DNA of 39,452 nucleotides. Origin: an uncultured Lachnospira sp. (GTDB lineage Bacteria; Bacillota; Clostridia; Lachnospirales; Lachnospiraceae). This document shows positions 25,625 to 34,346 of the stretch, piece by piece (the stretch's first letter is position 1; every line of letters starts with the position of its first letter). Both the position numbers and the translations under genes were made by a program. The notes under the pieces were generated by a model, which was given only the letters and a program-made list of their open reading frames with translations, was not told the origin of the DNA and searched no databases. The stretch spans positions 1 to 39,452 of the forward strand of contig CAKRIN010000026.1 of NCBI GenBank assembly GCA_934343805.1. The letters run 5' to 3'.

Positions 25625-26316
25625 CCTATGGAATCAAACTTACTTGCCATCAATGAATACAGATCATCTGAAGAATTGGAAGCAGCACCTGATGAAGTAT
25701 ATGAATTGGTAACATAACTGATATTGGCTTTGGCAAGAGAAGAAATATTAGTTCCAATAATGCCAAGTCTTTTAGCAAACTCTGAAGATGTTCCAAATAC
25801 TTTCTTTAATGTTTCTGTATCTGCGGCTGCAAGCTTTTTTTCATCAAGATTCAAAGTACCATCTTCTTTCAGAGTGATACCAACTGATGCCAGTGCCTCA
25901 GAATTTTCTTTGGCAGCTTCTTTTAACATGTCCTGACATATTGTATTTACTGAACTTGATGTTTTTTCAAGAGTGTTATAAAGATTATTATAAGAGTTAA
26001 CTAAAGATTTTATATCTGAATAAACACCAGAGTAATCACCAGTCTTTTCTGCACTATCAAAGAGTTTTGAATTAGTGTCTGTAAATTTGCCTGAGCTCTT
26101 AGAAAGAGAATCGGCATTTTCCTTAATATCCTCATATGCGTTTTTTTGCAGCTTTTTAGTTAAAGATGATGTAGAAGCGTCTGTCTTGCTGGTCAGAAGA
26201 CTTGTAAGGCTGTCATTGTCATCGTTCTTAATATAATCCAGTAATGTTTTGGATGATGATGGGTCAATTCCTGCACTAAGCTGGTTAGTGGCTAACATTT
26301 GAGATGTAACACGCAT
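25621..26316 (-). CDS. FliD-like small protein of the flagellar regulon
   Basis: The 231-residue serine-rich, helical protein has no signal peptide. It begins MRVTSQMLA, like the start of the hook-filament protein FlgL. Residues ~101-185 read like the C-terminal part of the filament cap FliD: VNSYNNLYNTL, then ALASVGITLKEDGTLNLDEK, KKVFG and EFAKRL. It lacks the large middle domains of a normal FliD (~450-900 residues), so it is at most a mini-homologue, perhaps a secreted filament-associated or type III substrate protein. AAAGGAGGG lies 6 bases before the start, and a sigma-D promoter lies upstream, which supports a flagellar role. Confidence 0.75.
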   Translation of the reverse strand: MRVTSQMLATNQLSAGIDPSSSKTLLDYIKNDDNDSLTSLLTSKTDASTSSLTKKLQKNAYEDIKENADSLSKSSGKFTDTNSKLFDSAEKTGDYSGVYSDIKSLVNSYNNLYNTLEKTSSSVNTICQDMLKEAAKENSEALASVGITLKEDGTLNLDEKKLAAADTETLKKVFGTSSEFAKRLGIIGTNISSLAKANISYVTNSYTSSGAASNSSDDLYSLMASKFDSIG

Positions 26317-26349
26317 GAATATCCCTCCTTTAATATCTACTTATATTAT

Positions 26350-26376
26350 TTATCGGATAAAATTATTTGAAACTTA
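26350..26376 (-). promoter_or_regulatory. Sigma-D promoter of the FliD-like gene
   Basis: On the minus strand TAAG (complement of 26373-26376), exactly 15 bases, then TCCGATAA (complement of 26350-26357). The pattern equals that at flagellin (TAAA-N15-TCCGATAT) except for one base in each box. It is ~35 bases before the start codon. Confidence 0.85.
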
Positions 26377-26406
26377 ACATAATATATCTGAAAGGAGGTG
26401 GCTGAT

Positions 26407-26616
26407 ATGTTTCCAACATTTGACTACGACCATGAAAGAGACGGGTATAAGAACCAGCAGGATGAAAATACTGGCACAAATGGTTATGATGATGGGGAAG
26501 ATGAATTTGCAGGTAACTTGGATGAGAGTGAAGTAATGCGTCCAGTCAACTCATTGGATGATTACACAAGTTTTCTTATCTGGGGAACGGATTTTGACGA
26601 CAAGAATAATATCTAA
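26407..26616 (+). CDS. Small acidic protein of unknown function
   Basis: The 69-residue protein is very rich in Asp, Glu, Asn and Gly (MFPTFDYDHERDGYKNQQDE... ends TDFDDKNNI), with no helix-forming hydrophobic core and no signal, so it is probably flexible. A strong AAAGGAGG lies 8 bases before the ATG at 26407, which is preferred over a GTG at 26398 that overlaps the ribosome site. It is divergent from the FliD-like gene and lies 91 bases before DUF5685. I do not recognise its family. Confidence 0.6.
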   Translation: MFPTFDYDHERDGYKNQQDENTGTNGYDDGEDEFAGNLDESEVMRPVNSLDDYTSFLIWGTDFDDKNNI

Positions 26617-26654
26617 AAATAATATTAAAGATTTATTAATCTTTGAAAGGCTGA

Positions 26655-26683
26655 TTGACTGAATATTTTCTATGTTATATTAT
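26655..26683 (+). promoter_or_regulatory. Promoter of the DUF5685/J-domain operon
   Basis: TTGACT (26655-26660), 17 bases, TATTAT (26678-26683). It overlaps an alternative upstream start of the DUF5685 gene at 26672, ruling that start out. Confidence 0.75.
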
Positions 26684-26707
26684 AAGCGAAAATGGAGGTT
26701 TGAATAT

Positions 26708-27544
26708 ATGTACGGATATATAGTTATTAATCAGCCGGAACTAAAGTTCAAAGAATTTGATATATATCGTTCGTACTATTGTGGACTGTGTGATGCATTG
26801 AAAGCAGAGTATGGTTTTAAGGGTCAGATTTCCATTAGCTATGATATGACATTTCTAGTGATGCTTCTTAGCGGGCTATATGAGCCAGAGACTGAGTATT
26901 CAGAAGAACGCTGCATTGCGCATCCGGGTAGGAAACATCCGGTAAGGCGTAATGCAGTTACTGATTATGTTGCTGATATGAATGTTTTAATGGCGTATTA
27001 CAAGTGCCTGGATGACTGGAATGATGAGCATAACATTGCCAAAGGAACATTCGCAAAGGTGCTTAAAGGCAAGGTCAAGAAGCTGGAAGTTAAATATAAG
27101 CCGAAAGCTGCAATTATTAAGGAAAAGATAATTCAGCTTTCAGAACTGGAAAAAAGTAATGAAACTAATATAGATAAGCCTGCAGCTATATTTGGAGAGA
27201 TTCTTTCACAGATTATGGTTATGAAAGAGGATGAATGGGCAGGGGAACTAAGTTGTTTAGGAGATAATCTTGGTCGTTTCATATATCTTCTTGATGCATA
27301 TGATGACCTTGAGAAAGATGAGAAAAAGGGCAGTTATAATGTCCTTAAGTTTCATAAGGATCAGAAGGATTTTGACGATTTTTGCGAGAATGTATTAAAG
27401 TCATATATGGCTTTATGTGCAAGACAGTTTGAGAGACTGCCAATTATAGATAATGCAGACATACTTAGAAATATAATATATTCCGGCGTGTGGACAAAGT
27501 TTGATGCCGCAAGGGCAAAGAGAAATAAAGCTGTGGAAAAATAA
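26708..27544 (+). CDS. DUF5685-like protein
   Basis: The 278-residue, soluble, mostly helical protein fits what I recall of DUF5685. It begins [18 protein letters not shown], has a CGLCDAL cysteine pair near residue 30 and a later cysteine/histidine (CIAHPGRKH), and a conserved acidic motif [18 protein letters not shown] around 200, which looks like a metal-binding DxxDxxxD helix of the kind seen in isoprenoid synthase folds. Whether it is an enzyme is not known. GGAGG lies 9 bases before the start. The J-domain gene follows 16 bases later, so they probably share a transcript. Confidence 0.7.
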   Translation: MYGYIVINQPELKFKEFDIYRSYYCGLCDALKAEYGFKGQISISYDMTFLVMLLSGLYEPETEYSEERCIAHPGRKHPVRRNAVTDYVADMNVLMAYYKCLDDWNDEHNIAKGTFAKVLKGKVKKLEVKYKPKAAIIKEKIIQLSELEKSNETNIDKPAAIFGEILSQIMVMKEDEWAGELSCLGDNLGRFIYLLDAYDDLEKDEKKGSYNVLKFHKDQKDFDDFCENVLKSYMALCARQFERLPIIDNADILRNIIYSGVWTKFDAARAKRNKAVEK

Positions 27545-27560
27545 CAGTTGGAGGATCATA

Positions 27561-28331
27561 ATGACAGACCCATATAAAGTGTTAGGAGTATCTTCGGATG
27601 CTTCTGATGAAGAAGTAAAAAAGGCATACAGAACTCTTAGCAGAAAGTATCATCCTGATGCTAATATTAATAATCCTCATAAAGAGCAGGCAGAAGAGAT
27701 GTTTAAGACTGTTCAGCAGGCGTATAACCAGATTATGAGAGAACGCGAAGGTGGATACAGCAGTCAGTCATATAGTCAGACGCGTTATGGAACAGGTCGT
27801 TCAGATCGTTATGGATATGATGGAGATTATCAGAACCAGACTCGTGGAGATTACGGAGATTTTGGGGGGTTCTGGGGATTTGGACCATTTGGATTTGGTG
27901 GATATACAGGGAATTTTTCAGGAAATGGAAGTTCCGGACCAGATATGGAAGGTAATGATCCGGCAACAATGCGCCTGAGGGCAGCGGCTAACTACATTAA
28001 TAATGCCAGCTATGATGAAGCTATTAATGTGCTTAACAGCATAGATGATAAGGATTCCAGATGGTATTACTATAGCGCACTTGCTCATTCTGCAAAAGGA
28101 GAAGAGGCAACTGCAATTGAACATGCAAAGCGTGCAGTTGAACTGGAACCTGATAATATGCAGTATAAGCTGTTGTATCAGAGAATTGCCAGTGGAGGCA
28201 GCTGGTATGCCGGAAGAAGAACCCAGTATGAGGGACCATCATCAACAACATATTGTACAGGCTGTGCTCCGTATGTTTCACTTTGTCTATGCTCCAATAT
28301 GTGCTTTAATATGCCAATATTATGCTGTTAG
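27561..28331 (+). CDS. J-domain protein with TPR-like repeats and Cys-rich tail
   Basis: The N-terminal J domain (1-62, HPD at 31-33) should stimulate DnaK. Then comes a Gly/Tyr/Phe-rich linker (about 65-130), a TPR-like helical pair (about 137-206, with [15 protein letters not shown]) and a 25-residue tail with seven cysteines at 232, 235, 242, 244, 248, 255 and 256. It lacks the zinc-finger and substrate domains of DnaJ, so it is a specialised co-chaperone rather than DnaJ itself. The tail could bind metal, be lipidated or anchor the protein. The start at 27561 is set by GGAGG 6 bases before it and by the J-domain beginning [10 protein letters not shown]. Confidence 0.85.
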   Translation: MTDPYKVLGVSSDASDEEVKKAYRTLSRKYHPDANINNPHKEQAEEMFKTVQQAYNQIMREREGGYSSQSYSQTRYGTGRSDRYGYDGDYQNQTRGDYGDFGGFWGFGPFGFGGYTGNFSGNGSSGPDMEGNDPATMRLRAAANYINNASYDEAINVLNSIDDKDSRWYYYSALAHSAKGEEATAIEHAKRAVELEPDNMQYKLLYQRIASGGSWYAGRRTQYEGPSSTTYCTGCAPYVSLCLCSNMCFNMPILCC

Positions 28332-28351
28332 CAGCATGATATTGGCATATT
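28308..28351. terminator. 20-bp hairpin overlapping the J-domain gene stop
   Basis: The arms 28308-28327 and 28332-28351 pair over all 20 positions (one G-T) with TTAG as loop. The left arm encodes the last seven residues and the stop begins in the loop. Neither strand has a proper T-run. The convergent DUF885 gene ends seven bases further on. Confidence 0.6.
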
Positions 28352-28357
28352 ATCTTA

Positions 28358-30184
28358 TCAGAATGTCTTATTCTTTTCTTTTTCAATCCAGGTTTCTAAA
28401 TTATCAAATAATATATCAAACTGAATAGGTCCCATGTCAAGGACATACTGGTGGAAATCTTTTAATATAAAGGAGTTTCCCAGTTCATTCTGGGCACGAG
28501 CTTTGAGCTGTTCAAAACCAAGCATGCCAAGGACATATTTGCAATAATTGCCAGGATCTGATACGAATGCATAATACATATCATGGGCTATTGATTTGTC
28601 GTCGAATCCATACTGGCTGATGTATTTGTATACATCATTCTCTGTCCACCCATTGTGGTTGACACCAATATCTCCTTTGGCATATATACAAAGTATAGTT
28701 GCATAATTGGCTGCATACATTGCGTTAAGATTTTTGTTTCCAGTCTGTGCATAATTATATGAAAGAACTTCGACATATGAAGCCCACCCTTCTACATAAC
28801 CGCCAGGAGCAAGAATATATCTTATCCAGTCCGGATTACTTGAAGCAAAGTATTGTGTCTGGTACAGATGACCAGGATATCCTTCGTGGGCAAGTGTTGG
28901 ATATAATTCATCGTCTGATGTTGCAGAAGAATTAATGTATATTGAATTAACATCAAGATTATCAAGCTGAGGTATAAAATACATAGCAGGACTTGTGTAG
29001 TCCTCAAGAGCTTTGGAAACATATTTTATATCGTAAGGAACATCTTTAATTTCAGGGAAATCATCAGTAATTTGTTTCTTCAGGTCTGTAAGTATACCTG
29101 CCGGGTCAGTCATGTTAAATGAAAATGTATCAAACTTGTCATAGATGCCGGGATCTTTTAAGGCAAGACTCTGCATCGCAAGCATTTTTTTCTGGATGTA
29201 AGCATCCAGAAGCTTATCAAATTCATCTACAGATTTATTCCATCCAAGGGTAGAAGAAAGGATATATTGAAAATATCTGTCGCCATCAGGATAATTGCAC
29301 AGACCACCAGAATATTTATTAGTTCCTTTGAGTGCTGTAAGTCCTGATACAAGTTTCTGGTAGCCGGGAATTACATGGTTATTTACAGCATTTGTATTGC
29401 TGGTCTTGTATGCTGTAATATCTTCATTGCTAAGTCCAGGAACGTTAATGATTCTTTCATTGAAGGTTGATATCATAACACCATCGTCTGATGCAGCGGA
29501 TTCAAGGAATGAATTGCAGCTGTCAATAATTTCATCGACAAGAGTGTCTTCCATAAAGTAACCTTTTTCTGAGCGCAGTTTTTCAAAGTTCACAAGATTT
29601 TCCATATATCCATCTACGTCGTTAAGAAGCTCAATGTATTCGTCGACATCTTTTTTCTCAGAAAATGTATATTCAGCAAAAAGAAGTGGAAGCTGTACAT
29701 GGATGCCTGTTGTTGTCTGCAGCTGGGTGTTAAACATATAAAGGTCACTATATTCAAGCTCATTTTCCATATATTTAAGAACCTGGTCGTATGTTAACTG
29801 CTGTTTGGCAGACAGCGAACTTCTGTCAAATGATTTCAGGGTAGTTATAACATCGGTGTATAATGCAGTGTCATCAGGATTGTCAAGATCGTAACGTCCA
29901 AGGGTCACATCATAGTCATCAATTCCATAATCGGAAGGATGTTCAACATATGCATGCAGTGAAACAGTATCGGAAGAGAGAATGTCTCCAAACAATTGAT
30001 TGATATATTCGGAAAAATCCTGGTTGTCTTCTTTGGCAGCAGCAGTCTGGGTATTTTTCGTAACGGATGATATGGCATGTGTAAGCTGGCATCCGGAAAG
30101 TCCTGCTGTCATCGACAGAATAAGAATCAGGCACAGCAGATGTGTGATGAATGATTTTTTGAAATAAATAATATGTTTGTTCAT
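28358..30184 (-). CDS. DUF885 family lipoprotein, probable metallopeptidase
   Basis: The 608-residue protein is anchored outside the membrane by a lipoprotein signal (LSGC, Cys32). The body is helical and carries the DUF885 hallmark HEGYPGH (433-439) followed by E465 in EGWASYVE, an arrangement like the HExxH...E zinc site of M32/M3-type carboxypeptidases, with the motif widened to HExxPGH. A zinc peptidase acting on peptides at the cell surface is therefore the best guess, not proven. AAGGAG lies 5 bases before the start. It stands alone, with an extended -10 element upstream, divergent from metG. Confidence 0.88.
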   Translation of the reverse strand: MNKHIIYFKKSFITHLLCLILILSMTAGLSGCQLTHAISSVTKNTQTAAAKEDNQDFSEYINQLFGDILSSDTVSLHAYVEHPSDYGIDDYDVTLGRYDLDNPDDTALYTDVITTLKSFDRSSLSAKQQLTYDQVLKYMENELEYSDLYMFNTQLQTTTGIHVQLPLLFAEYTFSEKKDVDEYIELLNDVDGYMENLVNFEKLRSEKGYFMEDTLVDEIIDSCNSFLESAASDDGVMISTFNERIINVPGLSNEDITAYKTSNTNAVNNHVIPGYQKLVSGLTALKGTNKYSGGLCNYPDGDRYFQYILSSTLGWNKSVDEFDKLLDAYIQKKMLAMQSLALKDPGIYDKFDTFSFNMTDPAGILTDLKKQITDDFPEIKDVPYDIKYVSKALEDYTSPAMYFIPQLDNLDVNSIYINSSATSDDELYPTLAHEGYPGHLYQTQYFASSNPDWIRYILAPGGYVEGWASYVEVLSYNYAQTGNKNLNAMYAANYATILCIYAKGDIGVNHNGWTENDVYKYISQYGFDDKSIAHDMYYAFVSDPGNYCKYVLGMLGFEQLKARAQNELGNSFILKDFHQYVLDMGPIQFDILFDNLETWIEKEKNKTF

Positions 30185-30221
30185 GTATTCTCCTTAATAA
30201 GCACAAGTTTGTTTAATAATT

Positions 30222-30230
30222 ATTATAGCA
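30222..30230 (-). promoter_or_regulatory. Extended -10 element of the DUF885 gene
   Basis: On the minus strand the sequence is TGCTATAAT, i.e. TGn followed by a perfect TATAAT, about 38 bases before the start codon. No good -35 box is present, as is common for extended -10 promoters. Confidence 0.45.
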
Positions 30231-30275
30231 AATAATACTTTATTATTCACATATTGTATCATACTTAATACAGAC

Positions 30276-30304
30276 TTGACACTTATTGTAAATTTTTCTA
30301 TGAT
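30276..30304 (+). promoter_or_regulatory. metG promoter
   Basis: A perfect TTGACA (30276-30281), 17 bases and TATGAT (30299-30304). The leader to metG is only ~70 bases, too short for a T-box riboswitch, and none is visible. Confidence 0.85.
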
Positions 30305-30382
30305 AAAGTTTACGGATAAATGATTCACACTACATTTGCGTTATAGCGATGAATTAGAATAATAGATTATGGAGGAATTGAT

Positions 30383-32356
30383 ATGCCACAGAGTAAAGGT
30401 CCATTTTATATGACAACAGCTATTGCCTATACATCAGGCAAGCCACATATTGGTAATACTTATGAAATCGTTCTTGCAGACAGTATTGCAAGATTCAGAA
30501 GACAGGAAGGATATGATGTATTTTTCCAGACAGGAACTGATGAACATGGTCAGAAGATTGAGCTTAAGGCTGAGGAAGCTGGAATTACACCTAAGGAATT
30601 CGTTGATAATGTTTCAACAGAAATCAAGAGAATCTGGGATCTTATGAATACTTCATATGATAAGTTCATCAGAACAACAGATGATTACCATGAGAAGCAG
30701 GTTCAGAAGATTTTCAAGAAACTCTATGATCAGGGAGACATTTATAAGGGTTCATATGAAGGTATGTACTGTACTCCATGTGAGTCTTTCTGGACAGAGA
30801 GCCAGCTTGTTGATGGAAAGTGCCCTGACTGTGGACGTGAAGTTAAACCGGCTAAGGAGGAAGCTTATTTCTTTAAGATGAGCAAATATGCTAACAAGCT
30901 TATTGAGCATATCAATACACATCCGGAATTTATCCAGCCAGTTTCAAGAAAGAATGAGATGATGAACAACTTCCTTCTCCCAGGACTTCAGGATTTATGT
31001 GTATCAAGAACATCTTTCAAATGGGGTATCCCGGTTGACTTTGATGACAAACATGTAGTTTATGTATGGCTTGATGCTCTTACTAACTATATTACAGGTA
31101 TTGGATATGATGCTGACGGCAACTCTTCAGAGCAGTACAAGAAGTTCTGGCCGGCAGACCTTCACCTTATCGGTAAGGATATCATCAGATTCCATACAAT
31201 TTACTGGCCAATATTCCTTATGGCACTTGGTGAACCACTTCCTAAGCAGGTATTTGGACATCCTTGGTTGTTACAGAATGATGGTAAGATGAGTAAGTCT
31301 AAGGGAAATGTTATCTATGCGGATGACCTTGTAGATCTCTTCGGAGTTGATGCTGTACGTTACTTTGTACTTCATGAGATGCCATTTGAGAATGATGGTG
31401 TTATCTCATGGGAGCTTATGGTTGAGCGTATGAATTCAGATCTTGCCAATACACTTGGTAACCTTGTAAACAGAACAATTGCAATGTCTAACAAATATTT
31501 TGGTGGTGTTGTCAATAAGACTGGTGTTGAGGATGCTGCAATTGACGGCGACCTTAAGGCAGTTGTAACAGCAACAAGAGATAAGGTTCAGGCAAAGATG
31601 GCTACACTTCATGTGGCAGATGCTATTACAGAGGTATTCACACTCTTTAAGAGATGTAACAAATATATCGATGAGACAATGCCTTGGGCGCTTGCAAAGG
31701 ATGAGGCACAGCATGACAGATTGGAAGAGGTTCTCTACAATCTTGTTGAGAGTATTACAATCGGCGCTAATCTTCTTAAGTCATTCATGCCAGAGACAAC
31801 GGACAAGATTCTTGCACAGCTTTATCCAGCTAACCCAGAGGCAGGAGTAAGAGACTTTGATGATCTTGCTGCATTTGGCTTAAGAGAAACAGGACTTAAG
31901 GTTACTGAGACTCCGGAGATTCTTTTCGCAAGACTTGACTTCGAGAAGGACCTTAAGGAAAAGGTTGAGGCTATTCAGGAAGCACAGAAGAAGGCAAATG
32001 GAGTTACAGAATATCCACAGGTTGAAGTTAAACCTGAGATTACATTTGACGATTTTGAAAAGGTTCAGTTCAGAGTTGCCAAGGTTCTTACATGTGAGGC
32101 TGTCAAGAAGACAAAGCTTCTTAAGTTCGAGCTTCAGATTGGTGATGAGAAGAGAACTATCGTTTCCGGTATCCAGAAGTACTACAAGCCAGAGGAACTT
32201 ATTGGCAAGAAGTTAGTTGTATGTACTAACTTAAAGCCAAGAAAGATCTGCGGCATTGAGTCACAGGGAATGATTATCTCAGCATGGGACGATAAGGATA
32301 ACTTATCAGTTCTTACACTTGAGAAGGATATTATTGAAGGCGCAGAGATTGGCTGA
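30383..32356 (+). CDS. metG: Methionyl-tRNA synthetase
   Basis: MetG charges initiator and elongator tRNA-Met. The 657-residue protein has the class I HIGH motif (HIGN at 22-25), a zinc knuckle with C130, C133, C147 and C150, the KMSKS loop at 302-306, an anticodon-binding helical domain and a C-terminal OB-fold tRNA-binding domain (about 550-657), as in dimeric bacterial MetG. Length is usual. GGAGG lies 7 bases before the start. tatD follows five bases after the stop, a pairing common in Firmicutes. Confidence 0.98.
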   Translation: MPQSKGPFYMTTAIAYTSGKPHIGNTYEIVLADSIARFRRQEGYDVFFQTGTDEHGQKIELKAEEAGITPKEFVDNVSTEIKRIWDLMNTSYDKFIRTTDDYHEKQVQKIFKKLYDQGDIYKGSYEGMYCTPCESFWTESQLVDGKCPDCGREVKPAKEEAYFFKMSKYANKLIEHINTHPEFIQPVSRKNEMMNNFLLPGLQDLCVSRTSFKWGIPVDFDDKHVVYVWLDALTNYITGIGYDADGNSSEQYKKFWPADLHLIGKDIIRFHTIYWPIFLMALGEPLPKQVFGHPWLLQNDGKMSKSKGNVIYADDLVDLFGVDAVRYFVLHEMPFENDGVISWELMVERMNSDLANTLGNLVNRTIAMSNKYFGGVVNKTGVEDAAIDGDLKAVVTATRDKVQAKMATLHVADAITEVFTLFKRCNKYIDETMPWALAKDEAQHDRLEEVLYNLVESITIGANLLKSFMPETTDKILAQLYPANPEAGVRDFDDLAAFGLRETGLKVTETPEILFARLDFEKDLKEKVEAIQEAQKKANGVTEYPQVEVKPEITFDDFEKVQFRVAKVLTCEAVKKTKLLKFELQIGDEKRTIVSGIQKYYKPEELIGKKLVVCTNLKPRKICGIESQGMIISAWDDKDNLSVLTLEKDIIEGAEIG

Positions 32357-32361
32357 TAGAT

Positions 32362-33168
32362 ATGAAGATATTTGAAACTCATGCTCATTATGATGATGAA
32401 AGATTTGATGAGGACAGAGATGAACTTATAGGCAGCATGCTTAGTGATACAGGGGATCTTGATTACATTGTTAATGTAGGTGCAAGCCGTCAGGGCTGTG
32501 AGGCTTCCCTTGCACTTGCTGCACAATATGAAAAGGTATATGCAGCGATTGGTTTCCACCCGGAGGATATTGTGCGATTGAAAGAATCGGACATTGAATG
32601 GCTGGGAAATATGTTAAATGAAGCTAAGACAAGAAAGATTGTTGCACTTGGAGAAATCGGACTTGATTACTACTATGTGTCAGATGATACGGACGTTGCG
32701 GCGGCTGAAAAGAAGCAGCAGCGTGAATGGTTTGCAGCACAGATGAATGTAGCTTACCGCACACATATGCCGGTAATGATTCATTCAAGAGACGCATGCC
32801 AGGATACAATCGACATTTTAAAGAGCAATCATGGACAGGATACAGGCGGAATAATCCACTGTTATTCATATAGTAAGGAAGCAGCAAGAGAGTTTCTTAA
32901 CATGGGATTCTCTATAGGAATTGGTGGTGTGCTTACATTTAAGAATGCCAAGAAGCTTGTGGAGGCAGCCGCATATATACCAATGGATAGAATTGTTCTT
33001 GAAACAGACAGTCCATATATGGCACCTGAGCCTAACCGTGGTAAAAGAAACAACAGCCGCAATATAAAATATGTTGCAGAAAAGCTGGCGCAGATTAAAG
33101 GGCTTGATACGCAGGAGGTTATTGATATTACTAACCAGAATGCGCGAAGGCTGCTTTTCGGGGAGTAA
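32362..33168 (+). CDS. tatD: TatD family metal-dependent DNase
   Basis: TatD proteins are metal-dependent nucleases of the amidohydrolase fold, linked to DNA repair and 3'-5' DNA or RNA processing. The 268 residues hold the metal ligands in order: HAH at 7-9, the glutamate of LGEIGLDYYY, HSRDA, a second histidine in IHCYS and ETDSPYMAPE near the end. Length is normal. It starts five bases after metG with only a weak ribosome site, so it probably depends on coupling with metG translation. A long hairpin ends the transcript. Confidence 0.94.
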   Translation: MKIFETHAHYDDERFDEDRDELIGSMLSDTGDLDYIVNVGASRQGCEASLALAAQYEKVYAAIGFHPEDIVRLKESDIEWLGNMLNEAKTRKIVALGEIGLDYYYVSDDTDVAAAEKKQQREWFAAQMNVAYRTHMPVMIHSRDACQDTIDILKSNHGQDTGGIIHCYSYSKEAAREFLNMGFSIGIGGVLTFKNAKKLVEAAAYIPMDRIVLETDSPYMAPEPNRGKRNNSRNIKYVAEKLAQIKGLDTQEVIDITNQNARRLLFGE

Positions 33169-33200
33169 GGTTTTGAAACCTGAAACCTATAAATTATAAT

Positions 33201-33277
33201 AAAACGGCTATTTAGTAGGTATTTTAACAAGGTTTTTATTGTTAAAGTCATGAAAATACCTACTAAATAGCCGTTTT
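33201..33277. terminator. Terminator-like 25-bp perfect inverted repeat
   Basis: The arms at 33201-33225 and 33253-33277 are perfect complements over 25 bases (AAAACGGCTATTTAGTAGGT... on the left). The 27-base loop holds another small AACAA/TTGTT stem. The ends are A-rich and T-rich, so it can stop transcription from tatD and from rsmA (stop at 33314). The arms are longer than needed for a terminator, and a small mobile repeat is an alternative. Confidence 0.75.
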
Positions 33278-33313
33278 TTGTTGTTATATAGGTCTTTAGT
33301 GTAGAAATAACCT

Positions 33314-34195
33314 TTAGCCCAGCAGGTTGCTAAGTTCTGCAAACTGTTCAAGCGTAAGAGCTTCACCGCGGATAGTAAGCGGAAGTCCCATAGTTTCTAA
33401 TGCACTGGTAAGAGCTTCTTTAGTGATGCCGATGCCGGAATTGCCAACACTGTTAAGCATAGTCTTGCGGCGCTGGTTAAATGATGCTCGTATTATCTTG
33501 AACATAAGATGCTCATTCTTTACATCAACGGGTGGGGTCTTGAAGCGTTCAAGACGGATAACTGCTGAATCAACATTAGGGCGAGGCATAAAGCAGCTTG
33601 CAGGAACATTAAGCACAACCTTGGGCTTGGCATAGAATTGTACAGCAAGCGAAAGTGCTCCATAGTCTTTAGTTCCCGGACCACACTGCATGCGGTCAGC
33701 TACTTCCTTCTGAACCATTATAGTTATACTGTCTAATGGTACATGGCTCTCAAAAAGCCCCATAATAATAGGCGTGGTTATATAGTATGGAAGGTTGGCA
33801 ACGACTTTTATAGGTCTGCCTTCATTCTTCTCATCAGCAAGCTTCTTGATATCAAGCTTTAAGATATCTTCGTTTATTACGGTTACGTTGTCATAATAAG
33901 AAAGAGTATCTTCTGTAAGAATAGGAATCAGCTTCTTATCAATTTCGACAGCAACAACCTCCCTGGCATTCTCGCACAGAATCTGAGTCATTGTTCCGAT
34001 TCCAGGACCGACTTCAACAACGAAATCATCCTTAGTAACGCCTGCTTCACGGACAATTTTTTCAACAACATTTTCATCTATAAGAAAGTTCTGACCGAAC
34101 TTTTTCTTGAAATCAAAACCATATCTGTTAAGCACTGCAATTGTGTTGGTTGGGTTGCCAAGGTGCATAATATTATTATAATTATTACTGTTCAT
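33314..34195 (-). CDS. rsmA: 16S rRNA dimethyladenosine transferase RsmA (KsgA)
   Basis: RsmA dimethylates two adjacent adenines at the 3' end of 16S rRNA late in 30S assembly. In 293 residues the motifs are KKFGQNFL (31-38), the SAM site EVGPGIG (61-67), AVEID (81-85) and the catalytic NLPYY (134-138), then a helical C-terminal domain. GAGG lies 4 bases before the chosen ATG; a second ATG nine codons in is possible. It is convergent with metG-tatD, a neighbourhood often seen in Firmicutes. Confidence 0.96.
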   Translation of the reverse strand: MNSNNYNNIMHLGNPTNTIAVLNRYGFDFKKKFGQNFLIDENVVEKIVREAGVTKDDFVVEVGPGIGTMTQILCENAREVVAVEIDKKLIPILTEDTLSYYDNVTVINEDILKLDIKKLADEKNEGRPIKVVANLPYYITTPIIMGLFESHVPLDSITIMVQKEVADRMQCGPGTKDYGALSLAVQFYAKPKVVLNVPASCFMPRPNVDSAVIRLERFKTPPVDVKNEHLMFKIIRASFNQRRKTMLNSVGNSGIGITKEALTSALETMGLPLTIRGEALTLEQFAELSNLLG

Positions 34196-34237
34196 AATAC
34201 CTCATTTCTGTCTGAATATAATTATATGTTATTTAAT

Positions 34238-34266
34238 ATGTTATTGGAGTAAATAAGAAAAGTCAA
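34238..34266 (-). promoter_or_regulatory. Candidate rsmA promoter
   Basis: On the minus strand TTGACT (complement of 34261-34266), 17 bases, then TAACAT (complement of 34238-34243). It lies ~43 bases before the start. Confidence 0.45.
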
Positions 34267-34346
34267 GCTTAGTGGTGCTGATAAGAATATTTAATGAGGA
34301 GCCAGCATAAGTTGCATAAGAGAAACGAATATCAGGGAGGTATATT

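Noticed and set aside
30305..30382. T-box leader for metG
   Set aside because: The leader is only ~70 bases and lacks the T-box sequence, specifier loop and terminator.
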